Below, one piece after another: positions 45,888 to 55,177 of a stretch of 64,000 nucleotides of DNA. The stretch covers positions 7,535-71,534 of the forward strand of contig MKUE01000136.1 in NCBI GenBank assembly GCA_001897675.1, in the 5' to 3' direction. The notes under the pieces were generated by a model that was given only the letters and a program-made list of their open reading frames with translations, made no database searches and was not told the origin of the DNA. Source of the DNA: Thiobacillus sp. 65-1059 (lineage in GTDB: Bacteria > Pseudomonadota > Gammaproteobacteria > Burkholderiales > Thiobacillaceae). The stretch's first letter is position 1; each line of letters starts with the position of its first letter. The position numbers and the translations under genes were made by a program.

Positions 45888-47168
45888 TCAGCGGGCCTTC
45901 AGCAGCGGCGCAACCAGCCCCGCCACCCGCGCCGCCGCGCCGCGATGGCGCGCGACGAACGCGAGGCCGGCCTCGCCCATGCGGGCGCGCGCCGCATCAT
46001 CGTCCAGCAGCTGCAGCGCGTTCTCCAGCAGGCCGGCGGCGTCGCCCACCCGCAGCGCCGCGCCCGCCTCGATCGCCAGCCGCGTCGCCTCCTCGAAGTT
46101 GAAGGTATGCGGCCCCACCAGCACCGGCCGCCCCGCGCTCGCCGCCTCGATCAGGTTCTGTCCGCCCAGCGGCGCGAGGCTGCCGCCGACGAAGGCGACG
46201 TCGCACGCGGCGTAATAGGCGAACAGCTCGCCCAGGCTGTCGCCCAGCAGCACCCGCGTGCCGGCGTGCAGTTGCGCCCCGTCCAGCTCACTGCGGCGCT
46301 GCCATGACAACCCGGCGGACTCGATCAGCTGCGCCACCGCGTCGAAACGCTGCGGATGGCGCGGCACCAGCACCAGCAGCACCGCGGCCGGCGCGGCTGC
46401 GGCGAACGCACGCAGCAGCGGCGCCTCCTCGCCTTCGCGCGTGCTCGCCGCCAGCAGCACCGGACGCTGTCCCCATTGCGCCTTCCAGGCCGCGCCGCGT
46501 TCGAGCAGCGCGGGCGGCGGCGCGATGTCGAACTTGAGATTGCCAGTGACGTGCACCGATGCGGCGCCCAGCTTGAGCAGGCGCGCGGCGTCGGCTTCGC
46601 TCTGCGCGGCGACGGCGGCGATGCGCGCGAGGCACGCCCGCGCCAGCGCCGGCAGCCGCGCGTAGCCGCGCGCCGAGCGCGCCGACAGCCGCGCGTTCGC
46701 CAGCACCATGGGAATCCCCTGGCGCGCCGCGGCATCGATCAGGTTGGGCCACAGCTCGGTCTCCATCAGGATGCCGGCACGCGGCTGGGCGCGGCGCAGG
46801 AAGCGCCGCACCAGCCAGGCGTAGTCGTAGGGCAGGTAGACGATGGTCGCGAAGCTGCCGTACAGCGCTTCGGCGGTGGCGCGCCCGGTCGGCGTCATGC
46901 AGCTGAGCAGCAGCGGCGCGTCCGGGTGCGCGGCGCGCAGGGCGGCGACCAGCGGCTGCGCCGCGCGCATCTCGCCGACCGACACCGCATGAATCCACAG
47001 CGCGCCGGCCGCCGGCGCGGGACCGCGCGCCAGCCGCTCGTTCCAGTGCTGCAGATAACCGCGCTCGCGGCGGCCGCGCCACAACAGACGCAGCGGAATC
47101 AGCGGCGCTGCCAGCAGCAGGGCCAGCCGGTAGAGCGTCCAGTCGAATAGCAGGCGCAGGGTGGGCAT
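45888..47168 (-). CDS. waaA: 3-deoxy-D-manno-octulosonic acid transferase WaaA
   Basis: WaaA adds Kdo to lipid A at the inner membrane. The 426-residue GT30 protein has an N-terminal hydrophobic anchor, WIHAVSVGEMRAAQPL, GILMETELWPNLI (catalytic Glu) and the GT-B C-terminal PLGGQNLIEAASAGRPVLVGPH motif. Convergent with tolC and divergent from the epimerase. Confidence 0.96.
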   Translation of the reverse strand: MPTLRLLFDWTLYRLALLLAAPLIPLRLLWRGRRERGYLQHWNERLARGPAPAAGALWIHAVSVGEMRAAQPLVAALRAAHPDAPLLLSCMTPTGRATAEALYGSFATIVYLPYDYAWLVRRFLRRAQPRAGILMETELWPNLIDAAARQGIPMVLANARLSARSARGYARLPALARACLARIAAVAAQSEADAARLLKLGAASVHVTGNLKFDIAPPPALLERGAAWKAQWGQRPVLLAASTREGEEAPLLRAFAAAAPAAVLLVLVPRHPQRFDAVAQLIESAGLSWQRRSELDGAQLHAGTRVLLGDSLGELFAYYAACDVAFVGGSLAPLGGQNLIEAASAGRPVLVGPHTFNFEEATRLAIEAGAALRVGDAAGLLENALQLLDDDAARARMGEAGLAFVARHRGAAARVAGLVAPLLKAR

Positions 47169-47223
47169 CGCCGGATTGTAAAGGCGCCGATGCTAGAATC
47201 GATGCCACCCTGGAGGCCAAACA

Positions 47224-48234
47224 ATGAAAATCCTGCTCACCGGCGCCGCCGGATTCATCGGCATGCACGTCGCGCAGATCCTGTTGCAGCGCGGCGACGA
47301 AGTGGTCGGCATCGACAGCCTCAACGACTACTACGACCCAGCGCTGAAGCTGGCGCGGCTGGAGCAGCTCAAGCCCTGGCCCAACTTCCGCTTCCTCAAG
47401 GACGACATCTCCGACCGCATGACGATGGAGGACCTGTTCGAGAAGGGCCACTTCGACGCCGTCATCAACCTCGCCGCGCAGGCCGGCGTGCGCTACTCGC
47501 TGAAGAATCCGCACGCCTACGTGCAGTCCAACATCGTCGGCTTCGCCAACCTGCTCGAAGGCTGCCGCCACCACGGCGTCAAGCACTTCGTCTACGCCAG
47601 CTCGTCCAGCGTCTACGGCGCCAACACCAAGATCCCCTTCTCCACCCACGACCCGGTCAACCACCCGGTCAGCCTGTACGCCGCCAGCAAGAAGGCCAAC
47701 GAGCTGATGGCGCACACCTACTCGCACCTCTACGGCCTGCCCACCACCGGCCTGCGCTACTTCACCGTGTATGGCCCGTGGGGCCGCCCCGACATGTCGC
47801 CGTGGCTGTTCACCTCCGCCATCCTGGAAAACCGCACCATCGACGTCTTCAACCACGGCGACATGATGCGCGACTTCACCTACATCGACGACATCGCCGA
47901 CGGCACCGTCAAAGTCCTCGACCGCATCCCGCAGGGCAACCCCGAGTTCGACCACAAGAATCCCGACCCGGCATCGAGCCACGCCCCCTACCGCGTCTAC
48001 AACATCGGCAACCACACCCCGGTACAGCTGATGGACTTCATCGGCACGATTGAGAAGGCCTTGGGACAGGAGGCGAAGAAGAACTTCCTGCCGATGCAGG
48101 ACGGCGACGTGCAGGCGACCTACGCGGACGTCGACGACCTCATCCGCGACACCGGCTTCAAGCCGGCGACGACGCTGGAATACGGGATCGGGAAGTGGGT
48201 GGAGTGGTATCGGGGGTATAAAAAACAGGGGTAA
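47224..48234 (+). CDS. NAD-dependent epimerase, UDP-glucuronate 4-epimerase-like
   Basis: A 336-residue extended short-chain dehydrogenase. The Rossmann motif is GAAGFIGMH; the active site is YAASK preceded by SSSSVYG; the RYFTVYGPWGRPDMS segment is typical of UDP-glucuronate/galacturonate 4-epimerases used for capsule or O-antigen sugars. No other polysaccharide genes flank it except waaA. Confidence 0.9.
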   Translation: MKILLTGAAGFIGMHVAQILLQRGDEVVGIDSLNDYYDPALKLARLEQLKPWPNFRFLKDDISDRMTMEDLFEKGHFDAVINLAAQAGVRYSLKNPHAYVQSNIVGFANLLEGCRHHGVKHFVYASSSSVYGANTKIPFSTHDPVNHPVSLYAASKKANELMAHTYSHLYGLPTTGLRYFTVYGPWGRPDMSPWLFTSAILENRTIDVFNHGDMMRDFTYIDDIADGTVKVLDRIPQGNPEFDHKNPDPASSHAPYRVYNIGNHTPVQLMDFIGTIEKALGQEAKKNFLPMQDGDVQATYADVDDLIRDTGFKPATTLEYGIGKWVEWYRGYKKQG

Positions 48235-48270
48235 GCCGGGCATCGCCACGATATGGAACTTGCTATTTCG

Positions 48271-48287
48271 GTGTGTATAATACACAC
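48271..48287. promoter_or_regulatory. hicAB operator palindrome overlapping a -10 box
   Basis: GTGTGTATAATACACAC is an inverted repeat with 8-bp arms around one base, ending directly at the hicA ATG. It contains TATAAT at 48276-48281. HicB-type repression of this promoter would be direct steric block. The predicted transcript start falls at or next to the ATG, implying a nearly leaderless hicA mRNA. Confidence 0.65.
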
Positions 48288-48476
48288 ATGAACAGCGCCG
48301 AGCTTATCAAGCAGCTGGAGAAATCCGGCTGGGTTCTAAGGGGTGTCAAAGGCTCGCACCATATTTACACCCATCCAGAACACGCTGGCCATATCAGCAT
48401 TCCCCACCCGAAAAAGGACTTGGGCGTGGGGCTTGTCCACAAGCTGCTTAAACAAGCGGGCTTGAAGACTGGTTAA
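48288..48476 (+). CDS. hicA: HicA-type mRNA interferase toxin
   Basis: A 62-residue protein with the dsRBD-like HicA fold: MNSAELIKQLEKSGWVLRG, the catalytic His in KGSHHIYTHP, and GHISIPHPKKDLGVGLVHKLLKQAGL. HicA cleaves mRNA when free of HicB. It is followed by hicB after 18 nt. Confidence 0.93.
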   Translation: MNSAELIKQLEKSGWVLRGVKGSHHIYTHPEHAGHISIPHPKKDLGVGLVHKLLKQAGLKTG

Positions 48477-48494
48477 AAAGACTGGAGCTTACCC

Positions 48495-48884
48495 ATGAGA
48501 TACCCCATCGCAATTGAACCCGGAGACGCCAAACACGCTTACGGCGTGATCGTTCCCGATCTCCCCGGCTGTTTTTCCGCTGGCGATACCTTGGACGAAG
48601 CCATCGACAACGCCAGGGAAGCGATCGAGCTGTGGCTGGAAACCGTCATCGACGATGGCGGTGCTGTCCCCACGCCCGGCCAGATTGACCAGCACCAGGC
48701 CAACCCGGAATTCAAAGACCATATCTGGGCAGTGGTCGCGATCGACTTGGCGTCCCTGTCAGACAAAGCTGAACGCGTCAACATCACCTTGCCCGCCAGA
48801 GTATTGCGGCGCATCGATGCTGCCGCCAGGTCGGCGGGCGAGTCTCGTTCCGGGTATATCGCGCGTCGGGCGCTGTCTGCTTGA
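48495..48884 (+). CDS. hicB: HicB-type antitoxin with ribbon-helix-helix tail
   Basis: A 129-residue antitoxin. The N-terminal HicB domain (YGVIVPDLPGCFSAGDTLDEAIDNAREAIELWLE) is a degraded RNase-H-like fold that masks HicA. The C-terminal part (VNITLPARVLRRIDAAARSAGESRSGYIARRAL) is a ribbon-helix-helix DNA-binding domain, probably recognising the palindrome before hicA. Confidence 0.94.
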   Translation: MRYPIAIEPGDAKHAYGVIVPDLPGCFSAGDTLDEAIDNAREAIELWLETVIDDGGAVPTPGQIDQHQANPEFKDHIWAVVAIDLASLSDKAERVNITLPARVLRRIDAAARSAGESRSGYIARRALSA

Positions 48885-48970
48885 TTGACATCCGTACCCT
48901 TGAAGTTCAGAGGAAATGAGCCCCGCCCCTTCAGCTTTCATGGGTGTGAAGGGCTGTCGTGTGTCCAGGC

Positions 48971-49426
48971 TCAGGCTTTGACTGCGTAGGCCTCCTTGGC
49001 GTGCCGCGCCGCTTCGAGCTCGGCCGGATCGTAGGCCTTGCCGGACCACAGCATCTCGTAGGCGATCTCTTCGTTGCCGTTTTCGCACAACTCGAGCGCT
49101 CTCCGGAACAGGGGCTGAAAGGTCTCCGATTTGTGCGAGCGCTCGTGGAGCTCGAAGGTCGTCCAGAACGTCACGATCAGCGCTTCGCGGCCTTTCATCG
49201 GGCTTTCGACCGCCTGCCCGATGGTCGAGCCTTCATTCGACACCTGCCCGGAATTCAGCGCGACAAAGCCGCCGACAAAACCCGTATCGGAGTGATAGGT
49301 TTTGACGTTTTCACACAAAAAAGCCACGCGCTCCTGCAGGTCGTCGACGCTATATTCGGGTTTGAGCACGACGCGATTCACGGTCACGATGCCGTCGGGG
49401 GGGAAGTTCGAGATCAAGCCACTCAT
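48971..49426 (-). CDS. Conserved hypothetical protein, possibly ABM-fold
   Basis: A 151-residue soluble protein with no signal peptide. The stretch REALIVTFWTTFELHERSHKSETFQPLF resembles the second half of antibiotic-biosynthesis-monooxygenase-type dimeric barrels, but the match is by eye and weak. A GGAGTAG-like ribosome site precedes the ATG. Isolated, minus strand, between hicB and an AT-rich gap. Confidence 0.65.
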   Translation of the reverse strand: MSGLISNFPPDGIVTVNRVVLKPEYSVDDLQERVAFLCENVKTYHSDTGFVGGFVALNSGQVSNEGSTIGQAVESPMKGREALIVTFWTTFELHERSHKSETFQPLFRRALELCENGNEEIAYEMLWSGKAYDPAELEAARHAKEAYAVKA

Positions 49427-49809
49427 TTTCTACTCCTGTGAATATTGAAAAACATGCCGAATTCGAGCGGGCACAGGATATGAAGAGGCAAACTATTTAT
49501 CAAACGATATTTATCGGCACTTAATATCGATTTGTTCGATACATTGATTTTTCCTTTGTCAACCGACCGCGCCATCCAGTGGCCCACACACGGGCGGGGC
49601 CAGCCCGGATTCCGTTGCTCCGGGGCCGCAAGCAGCAAATTACGCACCGGCATTTTCTGTCTCGCGCAAACCGTTCCGGCTTTCCGCATTGCCCGACGGA
49701 TTGGCTTTGCGAAGAAGCTTTATAGCGTCAAAGGATCGGCTCATACTGGCCAGCCAGTCCTCGTTTGCCGGCAATTGAGCCATTCAGGATCAGCGACTTC
49801 ACCCCACAG
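49427..49809. other. Intergenic region without recognised gene
   Basis: A 383-bp gap between the divergent hypothetical and MFS genes. The left half (49440-49560) is noticeably AT-rich and probably holds the two promoters. Short open frames in both directions have no recognisable product. Confidence 0.5.
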
Positions 49810-51222
49810 ATGAACAGTTCCGCGGTCAAAACCTACCTGCCCTGGGTCGTTGCCGTGGCGCTGTTCATGGAGGGACTCGACACCACCATCGTCAACACGG
49901 CGGTGCCGGCGATCGCCGAGGGGCTGCAGGTGACGCCCTTGAGCCTGAAGGCGGTGGTGACCAGCTATATCCTGAGCCTGGCGGTGTGCATTCCGGTGAG
50001 CGGCTGGATGGCGGACCGCTACGGCACGCGCCGCGTGTTCGGCATCGCGGTGGCCCTCTTCACCCTGTCCTCGATCCTGTGCGGCCTGGCGCAGAACCTG
50101 CCGACGCTGGTGGCGGGGCGCACCCTGCAGGGCGTCGGCGCGGCGATGATGATGCCGGTGGGGCGGCTGGCGATCATCCGCACCTTCCCCAAGTCGGAGC
50201 TGCTGCGGGCGATGAACTTCGTCATCATCCCGGCGCTGATCGGCCCCCTGCTCGGCCCCACCGTCGGCGGCCTGATCGTGCACTGGCTGTCGTGGCACAC
50301 CATCTTCTTCATCAACGTGCCGGTGGGGCTGCTGGCGCTGTGGCTGGCGCATCGCCACATGCCGGATTACCGGGGCGAGTCGCGGCGCCCGCTGGATGTC
50401 GTCGGCCTGCTGCTGTTCGGCAGCGGTGCGGCGCTGCTGTCCTGGCTGCTGGAAATATTCGGCGAACACGAGATCGGCACGGTCGCGGCGACCCTGCTGC
50501 TGGCGCTCAGCTTCGGCCTGCTCGCCGCGTATGTCTGGCATGCCCGCCGGGCGCCGCATCCGCTGCTACGGCCGGGGCTGTTCCGGGTGCGCACCTTCCG
50601 CGTCGCGGTGATCGGCGGCTTCGTCACGCGCCTGGGGGTGGGTGGCATGCCGTTTCTGCTGCCGCTGCTGTTCCAGCTCGGCCTGGGGATGCCGGCGTGG
50701 CAGTCGGGCCTGCTGATGATGCCGATCGCCACGGCCGCCATCGGCATGAAGCTTGTCTCCGCGCGGGTGCTGGCGCGCTTCGGCTACCGGCGCATCCTGA
50801 TCGCGAACACGGCCATGATCGGCGCCATCGTCTGCCTGTTCTCGCTGGTGGCCCCGGCCACGCCGATCGGGCTGATCGTGCTGCTGGGCCTGGCTTTCGG
50901 CTTCTTCAATTCGCTGCAATTCACCAGCATTAATTCGCTGGCCTATGCCGACATCGATCCCCCCGATTCGAGCATGGCCAGCACCATCGCCAGCTCGCTG
51001 CAGCAGATGTCGATGAGCTTCGGGCTGGCCTGCGGGTCGCTGGTCGCCGGCTGGTATCTGGGCGAGCTGCCGCAAACCGACCGCGCAGCGGTGACGGCCG
51101 CGCTGCACTACGCCTTTCTGACGCTGGGCGGCCTGACCATCCTGTCGGCGCTGTCGTTCCGCTCGCTCGGCGCCAGGGACGGCGAGAGCGTCAGCCGCGG
51201 GAACGTGCGCGAGACGGTGTAA
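49810..51222 (+). CDS. MFS transporter, DHA2 (14-helix) drug-exporter type
   Basis: A 470-residue major facilitator protein with about 14 helices. Motifs: GLDTTIVNTAVPAIAEGL (DHA2 signature with LDxTIVNVALP), GWMADRYGTRRVF (motif A) and GRTLQGVGAAMMMPVGRLAI (motif C region). The likely role is export of toxic compounds by proton antiport; substrate unknown. The ATG at 49810 lacks an obvious ribosome site; a TTG at 49765 is an in-frame alternative. Confidence 0.88.
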   Translation: MNSSAVKTYLPWVVAVALFMEGLDTTIVNTAVPAIAEGLQVTPLSLKAVVTSYILSLAVCIPVSGWMADRYGTRRVFGIAVALFTLSSILCGLAQNLPTLVAGRTLQGVGAAMMMPVGRLAIIRTFPKSELLRAMNFVIIPALIGPLLGPTVGGLIVHWLSWHTIFFINVPVGLLALWLAHRHMPDYRGESRRPLDVVGLLLFGSGAALLSWLLEIFGEHEIGTVAATLLLALSFGLLAAYVWHARRAPHPLLRPGLFRVRTFRVAVIGGFVTRLGVGGMPFLLPLLFQLGLGMPAWQSGLLMMPIATAAIGMKLVSARVLARFGYRRILIANTAMIGAIVCLFSLVAPATPIGLIVLLGLAFGFFNSLQFTSINSLAYADIDPPDSSMASTIASSLQQMSMSFGLACGSLVAGWYLGELPQTDRAAVTAALHYAFLTLGGLTILSALSFRSLGARDGESVSRGNVRETV

Positions 51223-51503
51223 GCGCAGCAATCCCGTGCATGTCGCCGTCGGGCGACACGCACGATCCTGCCTATCCCGCTGTTTTATCGGGCAATCCTT
51301 CAAACCGGCGGGATTCGGCGTCGCCATTGAGCGACATTTGGCCCCATTTTTTCCTCGTCCCATCCCCGAAAGATTCTCTACCCATCTGTTTGTAAAAGGG
51401 TTTCAACTGCTGGCGCGGGTATTGCTGTTTGCCCCCTGCGGCCAGTTCCGGCCGCAACCACACCAGAGCGTTTTACAACCCAGCACCAAGAGAGACCCAT
51501 CCC

Positions 51504-52121
51504 ATGCTCAAAACTTTCATGCACTCCGGCAATCCCGGCAATTCCAGAAACGACCCGGCCCGGCCGGGCCATACCGGCTACCCCGCCAAACCGGCTGAAT
51601 CCCCCAGGCCGGCCGAGACGATCCGCGAGGAAGCCTTGCCGCAGGTTGCCAAATCCGCGCGCAACGACGAGGGCAGCAAGCTCATCGTCGGCCCCAACAT
51701 CAAGCTGAAAGGCTCCGAAATCACCGATTGCGAGATCCTGGTGGTGGAGGGCCGCGTGGAAGCCTCGATGAACAGCCGCGACATCCGCATCGCCGAAGGC
51801 GGCGTGTTTTCGGGCAAGGCCGAGATCGACGTGGCGGAAGTGCGCGGCACCTTCGAAGGCGAACTGACCGCCCGCAAGCGGCTGGTGGTGTATGCCACCG
51901 GCAAGGTCAGCGGCACGATCCGCTACGGCGCGATGATGGTCGAGGAAGGCGGCACGATTTCCGGCGACGTGGCGACGCTGGCAGCCGGCCCCAGCCTGGC
52001 CAGGGTGCCGGCTGCCGCCGCGCAGCCCCCGGCGCCCGAAGCGGCCGAGGAAAAGACGCCGCAACCGGAGCAGGCCCATTCCGGCTCTCCGTTCGCCCGC
52101 GGCCAGAGGCGGCAGGCTTGA
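51504..52121 (+). CDS. Bactofilin (polymer-forming cytoskeletal protein)
   Basis: A 205-residue protein with a central beta-helical bactofilin domain (about residues 58-160: LIVGPNIKLKGSEITDCEIL, VEGRVEASMNSRDIRIAEGG, GKVSGTIRYGAMMVEEGG) flanked by disordered Pro-rich tails. Bactofilins self-assemble into filaments involved in shape or localisation. The 281-bp region upstream of it shows nothing recognised apart from a likely promoter. Confidence 0.9.
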   Translation: MLKTFMHSGNPGNSRNDPARPGHTGYPAKPAESPRPAETIREEALPQVAKSARNDEGSKLIVGPNIKLKGSEITDCEILVVEGRVEASMNSRDIRIAEGGVFSGKAEIDVAEVRGTFEGELTARKRLVVYATGKVSGTIRYGAMMVEEGGTISGDVATLAAGPSLARVPAAAAQPPAPEAAEEKTPQPEQAHSGSPFARGQRRQA

Positions 52122-52328
52122 GCGGAGCCGGGTGGATCACCCGCTGTCGCCGGCAAGCGACAGTGGCGAACCGGTGCCGGGCGCTGGATCGCAACATCCT
52201 GCGCTGCGGCTCGCGCAAGCTGGCATCGCGCCTGCGCGCGGTGCGGGCGGACGGCGAGCTGAACCGCCTCGCGGCGCTGATGCTCTACCGGGTTCTGGCC
52301 ATGGCGAGGCTGAAGGCTGCGGCAGCGG

Positions 52329-53069
52329 CTAAAGCTTCGCGCTGCGCCCGCCGTCGACCGCCAGGATCTGGCCCGTCACGTAGTGCGTATCCATCGCGAA
52401 GAAGCGCACCGCCAGCGCAATGTCGCTGGGATCGCCGGCGCGCTTCAGCATGGTGTGCGAAACGATGCGCTGGCGCGAGACCTCGTCGAAATTGGAGTCG
52501 CCCTCGGGCCACATGATCGGCCCCGGCGCGATGCCGTTGACGCGCACTTCGGGCGCCAGCTCGCGCGCCAGCGACTTGGTCAGCCCGACCAGTCCGGCCT
52601 TGGCGACCGAATAGACGACGTAGCTTTTCATCGGGCGGTCGGCGTGGATGTCGGTGATGTTGATGATGCAACCGCGGCGCCTCTTCAGTTCGGGGGCGGC
52701 GGCCTGCGACAGGAACATCGGCGCCTTGAGGTTGCTGCCCATCAGATCGACCCAGTCCTTCTCGCCGATGTCGCCGACCGGCGTGGGATAGAAGCTCGAC
52801 GCGTTGTTGAGCAGCACGTCGAGGCCGCCGAAAGTCGCGACGGTCTGCTGGACCAGGCTCGGCAGACCGCCGGTGTCGTGCAGGTCGGCCTGGATCAGCG
52901 CCACCGAATCGGGACGGATGGCGTTGAGTTCGTCCTGCAGCGCGCGTGCCTCGGTAGCCGAACTGCGGTAGTGGATCATCAGGTTGGCGCCGGCCGCGTG
53001 CAGCAGGCGCGCCGACGCCGCGCCCACCCGCTTGGCCCCGCCGGTAATCAATACGACTTTGCCTTGCAT
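52329..53069 (-). CDS. SDR oxidoreductase, pteridine reductase-like
   Basis: A 246-residue short-chain dehydrogenase. The N-terminal LITGGAKRVGAASARLLHAAG has the RV/NADPH-type signature of pteridine reductases (PTR1/FolM); the NNASSFYPTP and YSVAKAG motifs and NGIAPGPIMWPEG follow. Reduction of dihydropteridines is the likely reaction. Divergent from the MidA-like gene across 74 nt. Confidence 0.88.
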   Translation of the reverse strand: MQGKVVLITGGAKRVGAASARLLHAAGANLMIHYRSSATEARALQDELNAIRPDSVALIQADLHDTGGLPSLVQQTVATFGGLDVLLNNASSFYPTPVGDIGEKDWVDLMGSNLKAPMFLSQAAAPELKRRRGCIINITDIHADRPMKSYVVYSVAKAGLVGLTKSLARELAPEVRVNGIAPGPIMWPEGDSNFDEVSRQRIVSHTMLKRAGDPSDIALAVRFFAMDTHYVTGQILAVDGGRSAKL

Positions 53070-53143
53070 CGGGATTCGCCCTTATAGTCACTCGATCCTG
53101 GATTATCCAGCCATTCCGCATTATCCCTGAACTGTCCCGCCGC

Positions 53144-54286
53144 ATGCTGCCCGCTCCCTCCCCCGACGCCCTCGCCCACAGCCGGCGCGTCGCCGCGCAT
53201 CTGCGCGCACTGATCGAAAACGCCGGCGGCTGGATCCCCTTCTCGCGCTACATGGAGGCCGCGCTATATGCGCCGGGCCTCGGCTACTACGCCGCCGGCG
53301 CGATGAAATTCGGCGCCGCCGGCGACTTCGTCACCGCGCCGGAACTCACGCCGCTGTTCGGCCGCACGCTGGCGCATGCGATCGCGCCGCTGCTGGCAGA
53401 GAGCGGCGGCGAGGTGCTGGAACTGGGCGCCGGCAGCGGGCGGCTGGCGGTTGACCTGCTGGGCGAACTGGAACGGCTTGGCGCATTGCCGGCCCGCTAT
53501 TGCATCCTGGAGGTAAGCGCCGACCTGCGCGAACGCCAGCAGCGCACGATTGCGCGCGCACTGCCGCATCTGCGCGAGCGGGTGCAGTGGCTGGACGAAC
53601 TGCCGGCGCATTTCGGCGGCGCCATCCTCGGCAACGAGGTGCTCGACGCGCTGCCGGTGGAACTGGTGCACTGGACGGAAAGCGGGCCGCTGGTGCGCGG
53701 CGTGGCGCTGGAAGGCGAGGCGTTCGCCTGGCGGGACCGGCCCATCGCCGACCCGCTGCTGCGCGCCCGCGCCGAGGCACTGAACCTGGCGCCCGGCTAT
53801 CTCTCCGAGATCAACCTGGCGGCCGATGCGCTGATCGCCTCGCTTGCGCAGTCTCTGGAACGCGGCCTGCTCCTGCTGATCGACTACGGCTTTGCCGCCG
53901 CCGAGTATTACCACCCGCAGCGCCACATGGGCACGCTGCGCGCGCATTACCGCCACCATGCGCTGGACGATCCGTTCTATCTGCCGGGCCTCGCCGACCT
54001 CACCGCGCACGTCGATTTCAGCGCGGCGGCGCGGGCGGGGATGGTGGCGGGACTCGAACTCGCGGGCTACGCCAGCCAGGCGGGCTTTCTGCTGAACGCT
54101 GGGCTCGCCGAGCTGCTGATGCAGACGCCGCCCGCCGATGCGGCAGCCTACCTGCCGCAGGCCAATGCGGTGCAGCGGCTGGTGTCGCCGGCCGAGATGG
54201 GCGAGCTGTTCAAGGTGATCGGGTTGAGCAAGGGCGTGGCGCCGCTGTCGGGGTTTGCGCGCGGTGACCGCCGGCACACGTTGTAA
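53144..54286 (+). CDS. SAM-dependent methyltransferase, MidA/NDUFAF7 (DUF185) family
   Basis: A 380-residue protein of DUF185, whose mitochondrial member methylates an arginine of complex I. Seen: AGGWIPFSRYMEAALYAPGLGYYAAG, FVTAPELTPLFGRTLA, the SAM motif VLELGAGSGRLAVDLL, and GAILGNEVLDALPV. In bacteria the target is unproven; complex I assembly is an inference from the family. Confidence 0.9.
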   Translation: MLPAPSPDALAHSRRVAAHLRALIENAGGWIPFSRYMEAALYAPGLGYYAAGAMKFGAAGDFVTAPELTPLFGRTLAHAIAPLLAESGGEVLELGAGSGRLAVDLLGELERLGALPARYCILEVSADLRERQQRTIARALPHLRERVQWLDELPAHFGGAILGNEVLDALPVELVHWTESGPLVRGVALEGEAFAWRDRPIADPLLRARAEALNLAPGYLSEINLAADALIASLAQSLERGLLLLIDYGFAAAEYYHPQRHMGTLRAHYRHHALDDPFYLPGLADLTAHVDFSAAARAGMVAGLELAGYASQAGFLLNAGLAELLMQTPPADAAAYLPQANAVQRLVSPAEMGELFKVIGLSKGVAPLSGFARGDRRHTL

Positions 54287-54621
54287 GGCGTTCCTGCCAA
54301 GCAAACCGCCCCACCCGCTCGGGCTTTCAGGTTACCTGATTGGCCTTGAGCCATTGACTGTCGTCGACCTGGAATAAGCGAGGAAGGTCGAAGGCGTCCG
54401 GTTATCAGCCATTACGGCCCTTCGGGCCGTTCGTTGCCTCAGTCACCTATCGGCCAGAAGCGGTCGTCTGAGCATTTCTCCCACAGCAGACATTCCGTCC
54501 GGATATCATTGCATATACGGACAAACCGCTTCGACGAACCGACCATGAATCAAGCAGTTACGACACATCAGCATGTTCTACGAAATTTAATAATACAGAC
54601 CGACCGGTCTGGTGAATAACT
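54287..54621. other. Intergenic region with relic-like sequence left of the cassette
   Basis: A 335-bp non-coding stretch. It includes TCGGCCAGAAGCGGTCGTCTG near 54450, related to repeated intergenic fragments also seen at 55790-55930. AT content rises towards the cassette. A CAGACC/GGTCTG hairpin lies near 54597. A 61-codon open frame here is not convincing. Confidence 0.4.
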
Positions 54622-54633
54622 GTTAGGCATCCC

Positions 54634-55173
54634 ATGCGCAGCTTTCACGTGAGATCAAGAAGATCAATCTTGGGGTTACTACATCTCGCGACCTACCCCG
54701 GCGTGGCTATGGCAAGGGGTTATCACAGCCATTCACAAATGCCTGACTGGATGGTTTCGCTTATTCTCATTGTTGGGGCGGCATTTCTATTGCTGTTTTC
54801 GCTTGGAGGTGCCGCCACGAATTGGAATAACAAGAATTACTTGAAGACTGTAGTTTGGGTGACAGTAGCGGGCCTTTCGTGCTGGCTCATTCTGAGCCAG
54901 ATTAACTGGGGCTATATGGCTGGCCTTAGTTTTTTAGGTACCTCTTGGTTATTGTTTGGTTTGGTTATTTTTGCGATCGGCTTCTTACTTAAAGTTCTTG
55001 TTGGTATTTTCTTTAAACCGGCCCGCGAAACATCAACCGAGGAATTCATTCAGGGAGCGGCTTCCATTGTAGGCCTCATCGGTGGCTCGATTTTCTTCAT
55101 TCTGATGTGGGCAATGATATTTCTTGGTATTCCAATAGCGATCATTTCTAAGCTATTCGGGCTATGGGAGTGA
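54634..55173 (+). CDS. Cassette-encoded four-helix membrane protein
   Basis: A 179-residue protein with no recognised family. About four membrane segments (roughly residues 40-60, 72-90, 96-127 and 143-172) follow a basic N-terminus; a short polar loop (ARETSTEEFIQ) separates the last two. A Met at residue 26 (MARGYHSHSQ) is an alternative start. Base composition is clearly more AT-rich than the neighbours, indicating transfer. The stop is 4 nt from the HEPN gene, so the two are one unit; it may be the membrane partner or effector. Confidence 0.75.
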   Translation: MRSFHVRSRRSILGLLHLATYPGVAMARGYHSHSQMPDWMVSLILIVGAAFLLLFSLGGAATNWNNKNYLKTVVWVTVAGLSCWLILSQINWGYMAGLSFLGTSWLLFGLVIFAIGFLLKVLVGIFFKPARETSTEEFIQGAASIVGLIGGSIFFILMWAMIFLGIPIAIISKLFGLWE

Positions 55174-55177
55174 CGCT

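Noticed and set aside
49532..49813. Short plus-strand frames before the MFS gene
   Set aside because: No recognisable product; AT-rich promoter-like stretch.
54434..54619. 61-codon frame left of the cassette
   Set aside because: Composition and motif fit relic intergenic repeat sequence, not a protein.
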